Made by a program: the position numbers and the translations under genes
Part shown: piece after piece, positions 16,045-24,854 of the stretch
How the letters are laid out: each line of letters starts with the position of its first letter
Numbering within the stretch: position 1 is the first letter of the stretch
Origin: Methylobacterium hispanicum
GTDB taxonomy: Bacteria > Pseudomonadota > Alphaproteobacteria > Rhizobiales > Beijerinckiaceae
Assembly: GCF_022179285.1 (NCBI RefSeq)
Contig: NZ_BPQO01000004.1
Span: 1-64,000, forward strand
Reading direction: 5' to 3'
Length of the DNA: 64,000 nucleotides
Notes under the pieces: generated by a model
Told to the model about the DNA's origin: nothing
Seen by the model: only the letters and a program-made list of their open reading frames with translations
Database searches by the model: none

Positions 16045-17673
16045 TTATCTCAGGCGTGCGCAGGTGGCCCGGGCCGTGGATTGCTGAACCGGAGCGTTGG
16101 CCGAGAGCGGGATCCATGCGCAGGACCAGGAGGATGTGGAGCCTCCCGTGCCGAAGGACCTGAGCGCCCATCCTCCGGCCGAGCCTTCGCAGTCGCCGGA
16201 GAGGATGCGGCGGTCCGCTGGGCACGTCGCGGAGCAGCTCGCCGCCTCGCAGGTTTCGGACACCTGGACGATTCCGGCCTCGATGCCGGCATCGTCGATC
16301 GCGCCGCCCTCGGGCCCGAAGGAGAGGCGCGAGCGGATGGGCGCGATCTCTCCTGCGCCCGTCAGGACCGTCGGCGTGACGGCCGCGCCGCCGACGTAGC
16401 GGGGCAATGCCGAGATCCGGCCGCCGTTCTCGACGGCGGCCCAGTTCGCCGCGGCATCGACCTTGAGATCGGATCCGTTGACGATCAGCGTTCCACCCTG
16501 CAGGGCGACGGCCGGGCGCCCTGCACCTGCCGAGAGGATCTTGCGGCTGCCTTGAGCCTCCTCCAGGGCCAGCGTTCCGCCCCTGACGCGCGCCGCGGCT
16601 CCGGGGTCGAGGAGGGGGTCCAGGAGAATGTCGGCTCCTGCGCCGAGGACCGCATCGCCACCGTCCAGCAGCAGGTGGCGAAGGGTGCTGGAGACGGCGA
16701 CGAGGCGCCCGCCGCCACGGACGGTCAAACCCAGGGCGTTCGAGACCGTCACGCCTGCCAGCGAGAGGTCGATGCCCACGTCGACGCGTGCGCCCCCCGG
16801 AGGCCCGGCGAGAAGCGCCCTCCCCTCCTTGTCGGACACGAGGCTCAGGCTGCCTTCCCTGCCGCCGTTGCGGGGCAGGAGGTCGAGGTCGTCCGCCGAA
16901 AGGACGTGCGGCCCTTGGCCGACGAGGCGGACGACGGTCCGCGTGGGCCGGACCGATCGCCACTCCGCCAGAACGGCCGAGAGCGGAGCCGGCTCGCCGC
17001 GGGTGCGGCCGTCGCCGCTTCCGCCAGCGGCGGCCCAGCGGGTCACTGCGCCGAGCCCGGTGGCCGAGTCCCGCAATCGTTCGATCGAGAGGACGGAGAC
17101 GATGCCGGGGACTTCGCCGACGACCCGGTAGCGCCCGCCCTTCCACACCACGGAGCCGCAGTCGGGGACGCTTTGAGATCCGGGAATGGGCGAGAGGACG
17201 AACGCGGCGACGGTCGGCGCATCCGCCTCGTCGTCCGCGCGCGGCGCACGCGCACCGACCACGACGAAGGGTCGCTCCGTCCCTTCCGCCCGCATGGGAA
17301 CGGTGGCGATCGGTCGCTTCTCGCCCTGGCCGCCCACCGCCTCGGACGGCTGGGCCGCCAAGTCCGGACGGTCCGGAACGGCGTAGGGACAGTAGCCGTA
17401 GGGCACGCCCCACGGCGACGCACCTTCGGTCGACACCCAGGTCGGCAGGACCGAACGGCCGGACGCGTCGGAGGACGGCGCCGGGACGACGGGCTGCCCC
17501 CCTGCCAGAGGCCTCGCCGACGCGGCGACGGCGGACACGGCCGCATCCATTCTCGGGGCGTTGCGGCCGGCCATCGAGATCATCTCGCCGGTCCGGATTT
17601 CCGTCACGAGGCTGTAGCCGACGGCTGAGGCGATCGCCACGACGACGACGGCGAGGATGAAGATGCCGATCAT
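16045..17673 (-). CDS. PilV-like tip adhesin / minor pilin, 542 aa
   Basis: The N-terminus (M-I-G-I-F-I-L-A, helix to about 20) is pilin-like and, as in the other pilins here, lacks a leader. The long middle (about 60-460) is rich in beta-forming and Gly-rich repeats. The C-terminus carries a Cys-rich module (SETCEAASC, ATCPADRRIL, GDCEGS, SWSCAWIP, ATCARLR) like the CP...GGC...W.C...C ending of PilV-type tip adhesins. It lies opposite to and downstream of the pilins. In R64-type plasmids PilV C-termini are switched by a shufflon; neither shufflon repeats nor a recombinase are seen here. The ATG at 17673 overlaps the stop of a possible small upstream ORF (ATGA). Confidence 0.65.
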   Translation of the reverse strand: MIGIFILAVVVVAIASAVGYSLVTEIRTGEMISMAGRNAPRMDAAVSAVAASARPLAGGQPVVPAPSSDASGRSVLPTWVSTEGASPWGVPYGYCPYAVPDRPDLAAQPSEAVGGQGEKRPIATVPMRAEGTERPFVVVGARAPRADDEADAPTVAAFVLSPIPGSQSVPDCGSVVWKGGRYRVVGEVPGIVSVLSIERLRDSATGLGAVTRWAAAGGSGDGRTRGEPAPLSAVLAEWRSVRPTRTVVRLVGQGPHVLSADDLDLLPRNGGREGSLSLVSDKEGRALLAGPPGGARVDVGIDLSLAGVTVSNALGLTVRGGGRLVAVSSTLRHLLLDGGDAVLGAGADILLDPLLDPGAAARVRGGTLALEEAQGSRKILSAGAGRPAVALQGGTLIVNGSDLKVDAAANWAAVENGGRISALPRYVGGAAVTPTVLTGAGEIAPIRSRLSFGPEGGAIDDAGIEAGIVQVSETCEAASCSATCPADRRILSGDCEGSAGGWALRSFGTGGSTSSWSCAWIPLSANAPVQQSTARATCARLR

Positions 17674-17834
17674 GGGATCCGGTCCTGATCCGTTCCTTCG
17701 GATCCGTTCAGGACATAGCCCGGGAAACCTATGTGGTCGAGCATGGCCGAGATCCGGGAGAGGGGCCTCCCCGCGGCAGCGTAAACGAAGACGTGGACCG
17801 ATTGCGGCAGGGAACCGGAAACGATAATCGGCAT
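17670..17834 (-). CDS. possible small ORF coupled to the adhesin gene, 54 aa
   Basis: This open frame ends in a TGA that overlaps the adhesin ATG as ATGA, an arrangement seen at many real junctions in this window. The frame stays open upstream to 18071, but that part crosses AT-rich regulatory-looking sequence. Codon use is only moderately GC-rich at third positions. GAAGGAA lies inside it. It may be a real coupled peptide, a longer gene or chance. Confidence 0.25.
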   Translation of the reverse strand: MPIIVSGSLPQSVHVFVYAAAGRPLSRISAMLDHIGFPGYVLNGSEGTDQDRIP

Positions 17835-18171
17835 CGGCACCTGGCCCGCCCGGGCAGACCGCTTTCCGGTCCAGGGCAGTGCCCCATTTCGCCAGGTCGC
17901 CCGAGCCTTCGCGGATGCAACGGGAACCCCGGGGATTGAAGGTACGTTCTCGGGATGGAGCCGTCCACACGCGGCTACCCGCGAAAAATGCGCTTCTGGT
18001 GAAGTGATCCCTTTACACGGACCAACTTTTTTGCAACTTTTCGCACACAGGATCTTCGACGGTCCCATCACGAAGGAAACGATCCCGAAGGATGGTCCGG
18101 TTGCGACGCACGGCCAACGTGCCTAGGTCCAGACAGACAGTACGATCCGGCCATCCTCGAAGGAGCGTCCA

Positions 18172-19209
18172 GTGACCTCGATCCCAGCAGCCGAAACCGA
18201 CCCTTCGGCTCCGCCGCTTTCACCCTCCACCCACGTGAAGATGACGGCCGACATCGCTACTTCGTACCTCGGCAACAACCCGATCGCCCCCGAGCGCGTG
18301 AAGGACGTCATCCTGTCGATCCACGACGCTCTGCGCGAAGTCCATCAGACCGCAGGGCGCGAAATCACCCTCAAGGAGCACGTGGCCGGCACCGTGGCGG
18401 CGATCGCCACCCCGGCTTCCCAGCCGGCCGCGGCCGTCGAGGCGCCGCGCTCCGAGACCGCAGAGGTCCATGCGCCGGCAGCCGAGGTCGCTCTCCCGAC
18501 GGCCGCGGAAGCGGACGTCGCCGAACTGGCGCCCGAGGAGGCCGAGCCGGCGGCCGATGTCGCCGCCTCCGCTGCTCAGCAGGGCCACAAAGGGCGTCGA
18601 GCCGCAGCCGCCGCTCCGAGGAGCGCCAAGGGACGCCGCGCTTCCGCCGTGAGCGTTCCCGCACCTCTGGCTGATGGTGGACGTGTCCGCCGTCAGCCCC
18701 GTCTGCGGGCCGTCGGCTCGTCCCAGGCTTCCGCCCCGGCTCCGGCTCCCCAGCCCGTCCCGGCTGCAGCCACCTCGGCGAAGCTGCCCGAGAAGCCGTG
18801 GGCGGTGACCGAACTGGGTCTCGAGCCCACATACGCTCCCCGGAGCGCCAAGGAGGTCGAGAAGATCCGCAAGGCGGTCTTCGTGAACGACTACGATGGC
18901 AAGACGGGCGGCTTCGTCCGCTGCCTCGAGGATGGCCAGACCCGCCGGATGCTGAAGAAACATCTCAAGTTTTTGGAGATCCCCCCGGCGGAGTACCTCG
19001 CGAAGTGGGGCCTCCCGGCCGACTTCCCGCTGGTCCACCCGGCGTTCTCCGAGTCCCGTGCGAACCAGATCAAGACAGCGGGTCTCTGGGAACAGCGACG
19101 CACCGTCCGCGCGAAGCGCGGCGAAGCAGTCGACTTCGAGGAGCCGAACGTCAAGGAGCGTCAGCGGGCCGAGCGGGCTGCCCGCCGGTCCACGAAGGAA
19201 GCCGCCTGA
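18172..19209 (+). CDS. MucR/Ros-family regulator with long insert and degenerate zinc finger, 345 aa
   Basis: The N-terminus (about 22-60, VKMTADIATSYLGNN to ILSIHDALRE) and the C-terminus (about 240-310, CLEDGQTRRMLKKHL to KWGLPADFPLVHPAFSE) match the two halves of MucR/Ros regulators. Those are usually 130-170 aa; here an Ala/Pro/Glu-rich linker of about 170 residues separates them. In the finger, Cys251 and His264 are present, but the second Cys is Asp254 and the last His is missing. Zinc binding is therefore doubtful, as in some rhizobial relatives. AAGGAG precedes the GTG start. It probably binds DNA as a global regulator or H-NS-like protein of the plasmid. Confidence 0.75.
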   Translation: MTSIPAAETDPSAPPLSPSTHVKMTADIATSYLGNNPIAPERVKDVILSIHDALREVHQTAGREITLKEHVAGTVAAIATPASQPAAAVEAPRSETAEVHAPAAEVALPTAAEADVAELAPEEAEPAADVAASAAQQGHKGRRAAAAAPRSAKGRRASAVSVPAPLADGGRVRRQPRLRAVGSSQASAPAPAPQPVPAAATSAKLPEKPWAVTELGLEPTYAPRSAKEVEKIRKAVFVNDYDGKTGGFVRCLEDGQTRRMLKKHLKFLEIPPAEYLAKWGLPADFPLVHPAFSESRANQIKTAGLWEQRRTVRAKRGEAVDFEEPNVKERQRAERAARRSTKEAA

Positions 19210-19232
19210 TCCAAGGTCCAGTCGAATGGTAG

Positions 19233-19258
19233 AGGGCGCCCGACGGGCGCCCTTTTAC
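19233..19258 (+). terminator. terminator of the MucR-like gene
   Basis: A 9-bp stem (AGGGCGCCC / GGGCGCCCT, 19233-19241 and 19245-19253) with a 3-nt loop is followed by TTTTACTTT. Confidence 0.8.
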
Positions 19259-19338
19259 TTTGTGCGGATGCGGCTCCGCCGATCTATTGCCCGTATCGTG
19301 GTTCCGCGACAGTCTCGCCGGGATCATCGGGGCCCATC

Positions 19339-20367
19339 ATGAATACCGCAGCTCCACCTCCTGCCGGCGACGCTACGCGGAGACAGGTCGAGGAAGCCGT
19401 GTCCCGTCACCTCCGCGCGGTCGCTCCCCTCCTGAGGGAACGAGGCCTGGAAGCGCGGACGGCCCTCGGTCTGTGGCATGCGGCTATGAGTTCCCTGTTG
19501 CATGGAGTGGGCCCGACCGCCGCGGCCAAGCTGCTCGCGGCACGCGCCAAGTCCATCCAGGGTCATGGCGGCAACGCCGACGCGCCTTGCGTCGCCATGA
19601 CGCCCGAGACGGAGCTCCTGGTCTTGGAAGAGACCGCCGCGGCGGCCAAGGAGTTCGTCGAAGCCATCGACCGCGCGTACGAGGATGCGGTCGATGCGGG
19701 CCTCGAGCATCTCTATGCGGAAACGCTCGTCGACGTGACGGCGTCGACCCTGGTCCGCCTCTGGGGACCCTTCCATGCCCGCAAGGCGATCGGCGACCAG
19801 TGGATAGCCTTCAACGCCGGCCGGGAGGTGGTCGTGCATCCCTCCGAACCGGAAGAGGCTCCGTCGCAGGCATGCGAGCCTCGCCGACCGGAGTTCCGGG
19901 CCGAGACCGGCCCTCCCCTTCCCGCTCCCAGGACCGCCGGCGACAGGCACGTCGACATGCGGGTCGAGGCCGAGGTGGACGCCGGAGCCGGAGCCTTCGC
20001 CGTCGCGATCGAGATCACCGAAAAGGGGGGGCGGCGGGAACGCCGCGACATCGTCGCTCCTTGTGGCGAGGCATCGGTCAGGAAGGCGGTGCTGACCGCG
20101 GCCATAGAAGGAATCAGGGCGGCGTGCGAATGCGCCGGTACGCTGGTCGTCCGGCTCTCGTCTTCCGCAGCCTTCCTTCAGGCGGGGATGGCCCCCCCGG
20201 AACGCCGCTCCTCGACGTCCAGGCTGCCTTCGGAGGAGACCGCGTGGCTCCTTCTCGAGTCCTACGCCGCCGTACACCGCATAGAGTGGCGCCACGCCGC
20301 CGGCGGCCTCTCGGACGATCTCGCCGAACGATGCGATCGCCTCATCAGGCGTCAGATGTCGAGGTGA
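19339..20367 (+). CDS. hypothetical protein with possible RNase H-like C-domain, 342 aa
   Basis: The N-terminal 160 residues are helical and Ala-rich. After a Pro-rich linker the C-terminal third (about 205-335) reads as alternating strands and helices: VDMRVEAEVDAG, AFAVAIEITEKGG, AVLTAAIEGIRAA, GTLVVRLSSSAAF. This pattern recalls an RNase H-like fold, but the full set of acidic residues is not evident, so this is only a hint. It starts at ATG 19339 after the previous terminator and is probably transcribed alone. Function unknown. Confidence 0.55.
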   Translation: MNTAAPPPAGDATRRQVEEAVSRHLRAVAPLLRERGLEARTALGLWHAAMSSLLHGVGPTAAAKLLAARAKSIQGHGGNADAPCVAMTPETELLVLEETAAAAKEFVEAIDRAYEDAVDAGLEHLYAETLVDVTASTLVRLWGPFHARKAIGDQWIAFNAGREVVVHPSEPEEAPSQACEPRRPEFRAETGPPLPAPRTAGDRHVDMRVEAEVDAGAGAFAVAIEITEKGGRRERRDIVAPCGEASVRKAVLTAAIEGIRAACECAGTLVVRLSSSAAFLQAGMAPPERRSSTSRLPSEETAWLLLESYAAVHRIEWRHAAGGLSDDLAERCDRLIRRQMSR

Positions 20368-20370
20368 GAC

Positions 20371-20427
20371 TTGACCTTTCGTTCCTTAGGCGGAAGGTTG
20401 CAAGGAACGACTTCCATATGTTCCTTC
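20371..20427 (+). promoter_or_regulatory. promoter region with three TTCCTT/AAGGAA elements
   Basis: TTGACC (20371-20376), 17 nt, AAGGTT (20394-20399). TTCCTTA (20382-20388) lies in the spacer, AAGGAAC (20402-20408) follows the -10, and TTCCTTC (20421-20427) abuts the start codon. This is the densest cluster of the motif in the window. Confidence 0.45.
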
Positions 20428-20428
20428 G

Positions 20429-21301
20429 ATGCACCCGACTAGGCGCTTGTTCCTTGCTGCGGCGGCGGCAGCCGCGATGCCTTTCCGAGCTCGTTCCGAC
20501 TCGGTCCATCCGATCGCGGCGCGACTTGCCCGCGAGCTGGAGAAGGTTTCGGATTGCACCTCCCGGTCCGCCATCCGCGGGACGCTGGCGCGGCTCGGCA
20601 AACTCGCCCTCCCCTCCTCCGGCAGAGTTCTGGTGGTCAACGTCGCCGGCCGCTTCCTCGCTGCATACCGCGACGGCGACCCCGAACTGGAGAGCCGGGT
20701 GGTCGTCGGGCGCGAGGGCTGGCACACGCCGGATCTCGTCACGTCCGTCGCTTCGGTGACCCTCAACCCCACCTGGACGGTTCCGGAGAGCATCGTCCGG
20801 GATGAAGGGTGGCGCACCGCCATCTCCTCCGATCCCACCTGGGCGGATCGCAACGGCTTCGACGTCGTCCTCGACGGTCGGCGCATCGCCCCGGATGGCG
20901 CAGTTCCCGTGCAGCTCGCCAAGGCGACGCTGGTTCAGAGGGCGGGCGCAGACAACGCGCTCGGCCGCATGAAGATTTCGATGCGCAACGCCGGCTCGAT
21001 CTACCTGCACGACACAAACGCCCCCGAGACCTTCGGAGACCCGGAGGAGCCGGGCTCCCATGGCTGCGTGCGCGTCGAGCTCGCGCTCGAACTCGCCGCA
21101 TGGGTCCTGGACGCACGGAACGGAGAGGTCCCGGATCTGGTGGCGACGGGCGCGACCGTCGTGCGTACGGCGGTCGCGCCCGTCGCCGTCGTCTTCGGCT
21201 ACTTCACCGCGTGGCCGGATGCGGACGGTCGTATCGTCTACTACCCGGACGACTACCGCCGCGACGCATCGCGGTGTGAGCTTGAGGACGCTGGACGTTG
21301 A
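20429..21301 (+). CDS. periplasmic L,D-transpeptidase (YkuD/YcbB type), 290 aa
   Basis: A twin-arginine-like signal peptide (HPTRRLFLAAAAAAA) leads the protein. The catalytic domain holds LVVNVAGRFLAAY, TLNPTWTVPESIV, and YLHDTNAPETFG followed by GSHGCVRV (His211, Cys213). This is the YkuD signature HxxxxxxxF...S/T-H-G-C-x-R. The strand pattern resembles YcbB-type enzymes that form 3-3 peptidoglycan crosslinks. On a plasmid with envelope-spanning machines it might remodel the wall locally. The downstream small membrane protein overlaps its stop (TTGA). Confidence 0.8.
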   Translation: MHPTRRLFLAAAAAAAMPFRARSDSVHPIAARLARELEKVSDCTSRSAIRGTLARLGKLALPSSGRVLVVNVAGRFLAAYRDGDPELESRVVVGREGWHTPDLVTSVASVTLNPTWTVPESIVRDEGWRTAISSDPTWADRNGFDVVLDGRRIAPDGAVPVQLAKATLVQRAGADNALGRMKISMRNAGSIYLHDTNAPETFGDPEEPGSHGCVRVELALELAAWVLDARNGEVPDLVATGATVVRTAVAPVAVVFGYFTAWPDADGRIVYYPDDYRRDASRCELEDAGR

Positions 21302-21624
21302 AGGCGGGAAGCCCTGTCGCGCCGCGGACGCTGCGCCGTATCGCCGACTCGTTCGGCGCCATGCTCGTCGTGATCTTCGGGATCGGAACGCTCGTGTGCT
21401 GGGGCCAGCATGCACGACATATGGGGATCGCGGGCAGACCCGCGATCTCTCTCGAAACGCTGCCGCTTCTCCTGGCGGACGGAGCACTGCCGTTGCGCCT
21501 TCCACACTGGCTGGCTGCCTGGGCGTGGTTCGTCGGAGCGTGCGGGTGCGCGGTGCTGACCGCGGCGGGAATGCGATGGGCCTTCGTGCGGATCTGCGGG
21601 CATCTCGCGGCCCGCGCCCGCTGA
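21298..21624 (+). CDS. small membrane protein coupled to the L,D-transpeptidase, 108 aa
   Basis: The TTG start overlaps the previous stop (TTGA); an ATG at 21361 is the alternative. Two hydrophobic segments (about 20-37 and 73-95) are separated by a loop. No family recognised. The coupling suggests a role with the transpeptidase or the pilus envelope. Confidence 0.45.
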   Translation: MKAGSPVAPRTLRRIADSFGAMLVVIFGIGTLVCWGQHARHMGIAGRPAISLETLPLLLADGALPLRLPHWLAAWAWFVGACGCAVLTAAGMRWAFVRICGHLAARAR

Positions 21625-21712
21625 ACGAGGCCGCCGGCGGAATCGTCTCCGGGTGCCCTGCCCTACCCCGCCGGGGTCGGCGTTCGAATCGGCGGGACCG
21701 GGGACGCCCCGA

Positions 21713-23188
21713 TCAGAAGGACCATCCGAACTGCCCGCGGCGGTCGGCTTCAACGGGAACGATGGGTGGCGGCGTAGCCGTCTCGGGCGTTGCCACGGCC
21801 TCGAGCCAATTGCGGTAGCGCAGGTCCCCCTCCCCTTCGAGCCTGCCCTTGGCCAGCGTCATCCACCTGGAGTCGTCTCCCGTGAAAGGCCTCTCGAACG
21901 CGACGCCCGCGAGGTCGGCGATCTCGTCCGCCGCCAGCTCGCCGGCCGCGGCGACGATCCCCGCGTGGGTCATGCCGCCGTGCTCGACGATCGCCCGCGC
22001 GGCGAACTCCCGGATGCGAGGGTCCCGGAAGCGTCCGAACGCGGCCGCCCGCTCCTCCCAGGTCTCGAGACGGCGAAACTCCCGCATTCGGTCCTTCTCG
22101 CTCCAATCGACGAAGCCGTCGTAGATCCTCTCCTCGGCGGACGGGTCGGCCGGCTGGCTCCATGGATCGGCATCGGCCACGCGGGAGGCGAGGACGCGCC
22201 TGAATTCCGCCCACCCTCGGTCCGGTTCGGGGACGTCTTCGGGATGGATCCGAAAGGTGTCGGGATGCATCTCGCACAGCACCGCGGCCGCGGCGGCGGA
22301 AAGCACGATCGGCATGCGGTTCGTTCTGCATCGGACGAGAGGGCTCTCGCGCCAGTCGTCGAGATCGAGAGCCCATGGGCCCACCCGCATGCTTTCGGCG
22401 AGCTGCGAAGTCTTCAGGTGCACGAGCAGGCGGCCGACTTTCGCCACGGGCAGGACCGGCTCCAGGACGGGCGAATTCCCGCCGGCTAGCACCCATATCG
22501 GCTCGTCCCGCGCCAGCGCCGCCTCGAACACGCGCTCCGCTTCGTATCGGTCGGATGCCCGAAGGCAGGTCTCCCAGGCGGCGGGTACCGCCGTCCGGAG
22601 GCGTCGGGCCAACGCGAGCGTAGCCCTGGCGTCCTCCAGCGCCTCGTGCGCGTTGAGCCCGATCCCGTTCGCCGGCGCGATCTTCTCGAGGCGGAAGGAC
22701 GGGGTGCCGGCATCGTCCCTGCCGGCCCTGAAGGATTCGGGATCCAACGCGTGGGCGAGACGGGCGGCGGGCAGAAGATCGAAGCGGCGGACGCCCTTCG
22801 CCGACGTCGCGTACGGATCGAGGAGGTTACGGAAGAACGTGGTCCGCACGATCTCCTCGTCGAACGACAGGATGTTGTACCCGAGAACGACGAGGGGCCG
22901 ACCAGGCTTCGGGCTGAGGATCCCGTGGATGCTGGCGGCGGCCGCGAATTCATCCAATCTGTCAGACGCTTCCAGGGCGTAGGGATCCAGCTTGTTGGTG
23001 CTGAGGGCCCCGTAAGCAGGTATGCAGTATGACAGCCGCCTGATTCGGACCGTGCGGGTGCCGGTCTCCACGAGGTCCGCCAAGTTGGACGTCACCGCTG
23101 CAAAATCGAAGATCTGGCCATGGCGGACGTCGGTATCCGACGTCTCCGTATCCCAGCAGATTACGTCGCAGTTCGAGGTAGCGGCCAC
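21713..23188 (-). CDS. sbcB: exodeoxyribonuclease I (SbcB)-like, about 491 aa
   Basis: The N-terminal DEDDh exonuclease domain shows CWDTETSDTD (first acidic pair), VLGYNILSFDEEI (middle Asp) and NAHEALEDARATL (His and last Asp). The middle and C-terminal regions keep the SH3-like and helical character of exonuclease I, and the length is close to E. coli SbcB (475). It would degrade single-stranded DNA 3' to 5' and limit RecF-type recombination. An upstream TTG at 23245 coincides with a TTGACC-N17-GAACCT promoter-like element. The GTG at 23188 with GGAG upstream is therefore preferred, but the start is not certain. Confidence 0.85.
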   Translation of the reverse strand: MAATSNCDVICWDTETSDTDVRHGQIFDFAAVTSNLADLVETGTRTVRIRRLSYCIPAYGALSTNKLDPYALEASDRLDEFAAAASIHGILSPKPGRPLVVLGYNILSFDEEIVRTTFFRNLLDPYATSAKGVRRFDLLPAARLAHALDPESFRAGRDDAGTPSFRLEKIAPANGIGLNAHEALEDARATLALARRLRTAVPAAWETCLRASDRYEAERVFEAALARDEPIWVLAGGNSPVLEPVLPVAKVGRLLVHLKTSQLAESMRVGPWALDLDDWRESPLVRCRTNRMPIVLSAAAAAVLCEMHPDTFRIHPEDVPEPDRGWAEFRRVLASRVADADPWSQPADPSAEERIYDGFVDWSEKDRMREFRRLETWEERAAAFGRFRDPRIREFAARAIVEHGGMTHAGIVAAAGELAADEIADLAGVAFERPFTGDDSRWMTLAKGRLEGEGDLRYRNWLEAVATPETATPPPIVPVEADRRGQFGWSF

Positions 23189-23216
23189 CGGACCGTCTCC
23201 GTCAGAAGAACGGTCA

Positions 23217-23245
23217 AGGTTCGCCGCGGTCCGTGCAAGGGTCAA
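23217..23245 (-). promoter_or_regulatory. candidate promoter of the exonuclease I gene
   Basis: On the minus strand TTGACC (23245-23240), 17 nt, GAACCT (23222-23217), about 28 nt upstream of the GTG at 23188. Confidence 0.4.
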
Positions 23246-23289
23246 CGGCGGCGCGCGTTTACTCCCTGGAATCGAGAGGAACAGAGTTC

Positions 23290-24141
23290 ATGGCGGCTAA
23301 CGTGCCGGCGATCGTCGTCGGTTGGGAGGGCGACGAGGGTCTCCGGGTCAGACTCATCGAGCCGCTTGCCGGCTTGGATACCGAGACGGAGTTGCTCGCC
23401 CGTCCGGCGACCCCGAAGCGCGGTCAGAGCGACGTCGAGATCCAGAAGAAGCGTCACGGGCTCCGCATCGGAGGTGTCGTGGTTCTCCTCAAGGCGGCCG
23501 AAGCGGTGGGAGGCTTGGTCTGGCGCGGGATCGACACACTGCGCGAGAAGCCCGACGTGCACGACGTCCGCATCTTCCGGCGCACCCCGGTCACGATCTT
23601 TCCTCCCCGCGAAGGCACCGCGCTCGTGGAACGCGCCGCGATTCTGCTCGCTTCGTCGGCGGTCTCCTTCACGGGGATCACGATGAGCTACCAAGCGATC
23701 AGCCTCGCCTTGGAGGAAGGCTTCCTCTACGGCCGCTGCGGCCTCCTCCTCCGCGGGCCCGACCGCAAGGGCAACGTGCTCCACCACTTCATGCCTCCTC
23801 CCGAGGAGGCATCGGTCCAGGCCGTGATGAGGGTCCTTGCCAGGCAGAGGCTGGAGAACCTGTACAGGCACGCCCGGCATGCCGGCGGGGCCTGGAAGGC
23901 CATCCCCTACGTAGAGATGAAGACGGACCGGTTGAGGGCGAACCGCATGTCCGCCGATCGGCTCAACGTGCCCTACGTTCTTCCGGATGGCTCTCCCGGG
24001 TTCAAGCTCGCCACGGTCGCCATCCGGTACGACGACCCGGAATGGCTTCTCTCCGACGCCACCCCTCTCGACGTCGATGCGGCAGTCTTCGGCATGGACG
24101 CCCCCGAGGAAACCATCGGGCTGACGTCCGTCGCCTCCTGA
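23290..24141 (+). CDS. hypothetical protein, 283 aa
   Basis: GAGAGGAA precedes the ATG at 23290. The protein is soluble and mixed alpha/beta, with no signal peptide and no recognised catalytic motif. It is divergent from the exonuclease I gene. The region after it, up to repA, contains no gene but holds four copies of the parS-like palindrome. Function unknown. Confidence 0.6.
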   Translation: MAANVPAIVVGWEGDEGLRVRLIEPLAGLDTETELLARPATPKRGQSDVEIQKKRHGLRIGGVVVLLKAAEAVGGLVWRGIDTLREKPDVHDVRIFRRTPVTIFPPREGTALVERAAILLASSAVSFTGITMSYQAISLALEEGFLYGRCGLLLRGPDRKGNVLHHFMPPPEEASVQAVMRVLARQRLENLYRHARHAGGAWKAIPYVEMKTDRLRANRMSADRLNVPYVLPDGSPGFKLATVAIRYDDPEWLLSDATPLDVDAAVFGMDAPEETIGLTSVAS

Positions 24142-24179
24142 GCCGGACAGCCACATCGGATCGCGTCGCCGTGAACGGC

Positions 24180-24197
24180 ACTGGACAGCTGTCCAGT
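24180..24197. promoter_or_regulatory. parS-like palindrome, copy 1
   Basis: CTGGACAGCTGTCCAG (24181-24196) with one further matching base pair on each side. It stands alone, about 390 bp from the clustered copies. Confidence 0.75.
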
Positions 24198-24580
24198 CTT
24201 CGACCGCGGCCTTTCGTACGCCTGCCGGCCCCGATCGGCGGTCCCACCACCTGAACCCGGTGGGACCGCGATCCCCACTCCATAAGTTCGCTAGCGACGA
24301 AGGCGGAAACGGCCGGCTCTCAAGTCGGACGATGCCGCATGCGAGGCACGTCCGTGCGATGCCGGGGCCATCTCGAAATAACGCACCCTCCCCTCTTCGA
24401 CAGGGCCGAAGGCTGCCCGTGCCTGCCAGCGGTCCCAGCCCCGGTTCAGGCTTGGCGAGATGGGCGTATCGGTCGGCCCGTGAACACTGCCAATCCCGCG
24501 AGGCCGCTTCCTTGTAGAGGATCCGTCACCGGCATGAGGACGAACTCGGCCGGACACGGCAGATCCATACCGGAGCCTTC

Positions 24581-24714
24581 GACTGGACAGCTGTCCAGTC
24601 GAGGACCTCGGCCGATCCGTGCGCGGTCCGAGCGAGGCTGGACAGCTGTCCAGTCGAGGGCCTCGGCCGATCCGTGCGCGGCCTGAGCCAAGCTGGACAG
24701 CTGTCCAGCTTGGC
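24581..24714. repeat. parS-like array upstream of repA: three palindromes in 55-bp units
   Basis: Three perfect CTGGACAGCTGTCCAG palindromes start at 24583, 24638 and 24693, exactly 55 bp apart. The DNA between them is also conserved (cctcggccgatccgtgcgcgg), so the whole 55-bp unit is repeated. The last copy is extended to a 28-bp palindrome (24687-24714). A spacing of 55 bp is about five helical turns, so the sites face the same side. They are most likely RepB-binding centromere sites or iterons. Confidence 0.8.
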
Positions 24715-24854
24715 CGGAGGCGATTGGCGGTCCCGACCACCGTTCCCGCCCCACGTCTTGCGACATGGGAGATGCAGGATAGCGATCGTCCCGAATTTCT
24801 TTCGGGGTAATAATTTTAGGCGTTAGGAATTTGTTAACCACCCGAGCCGATGTT

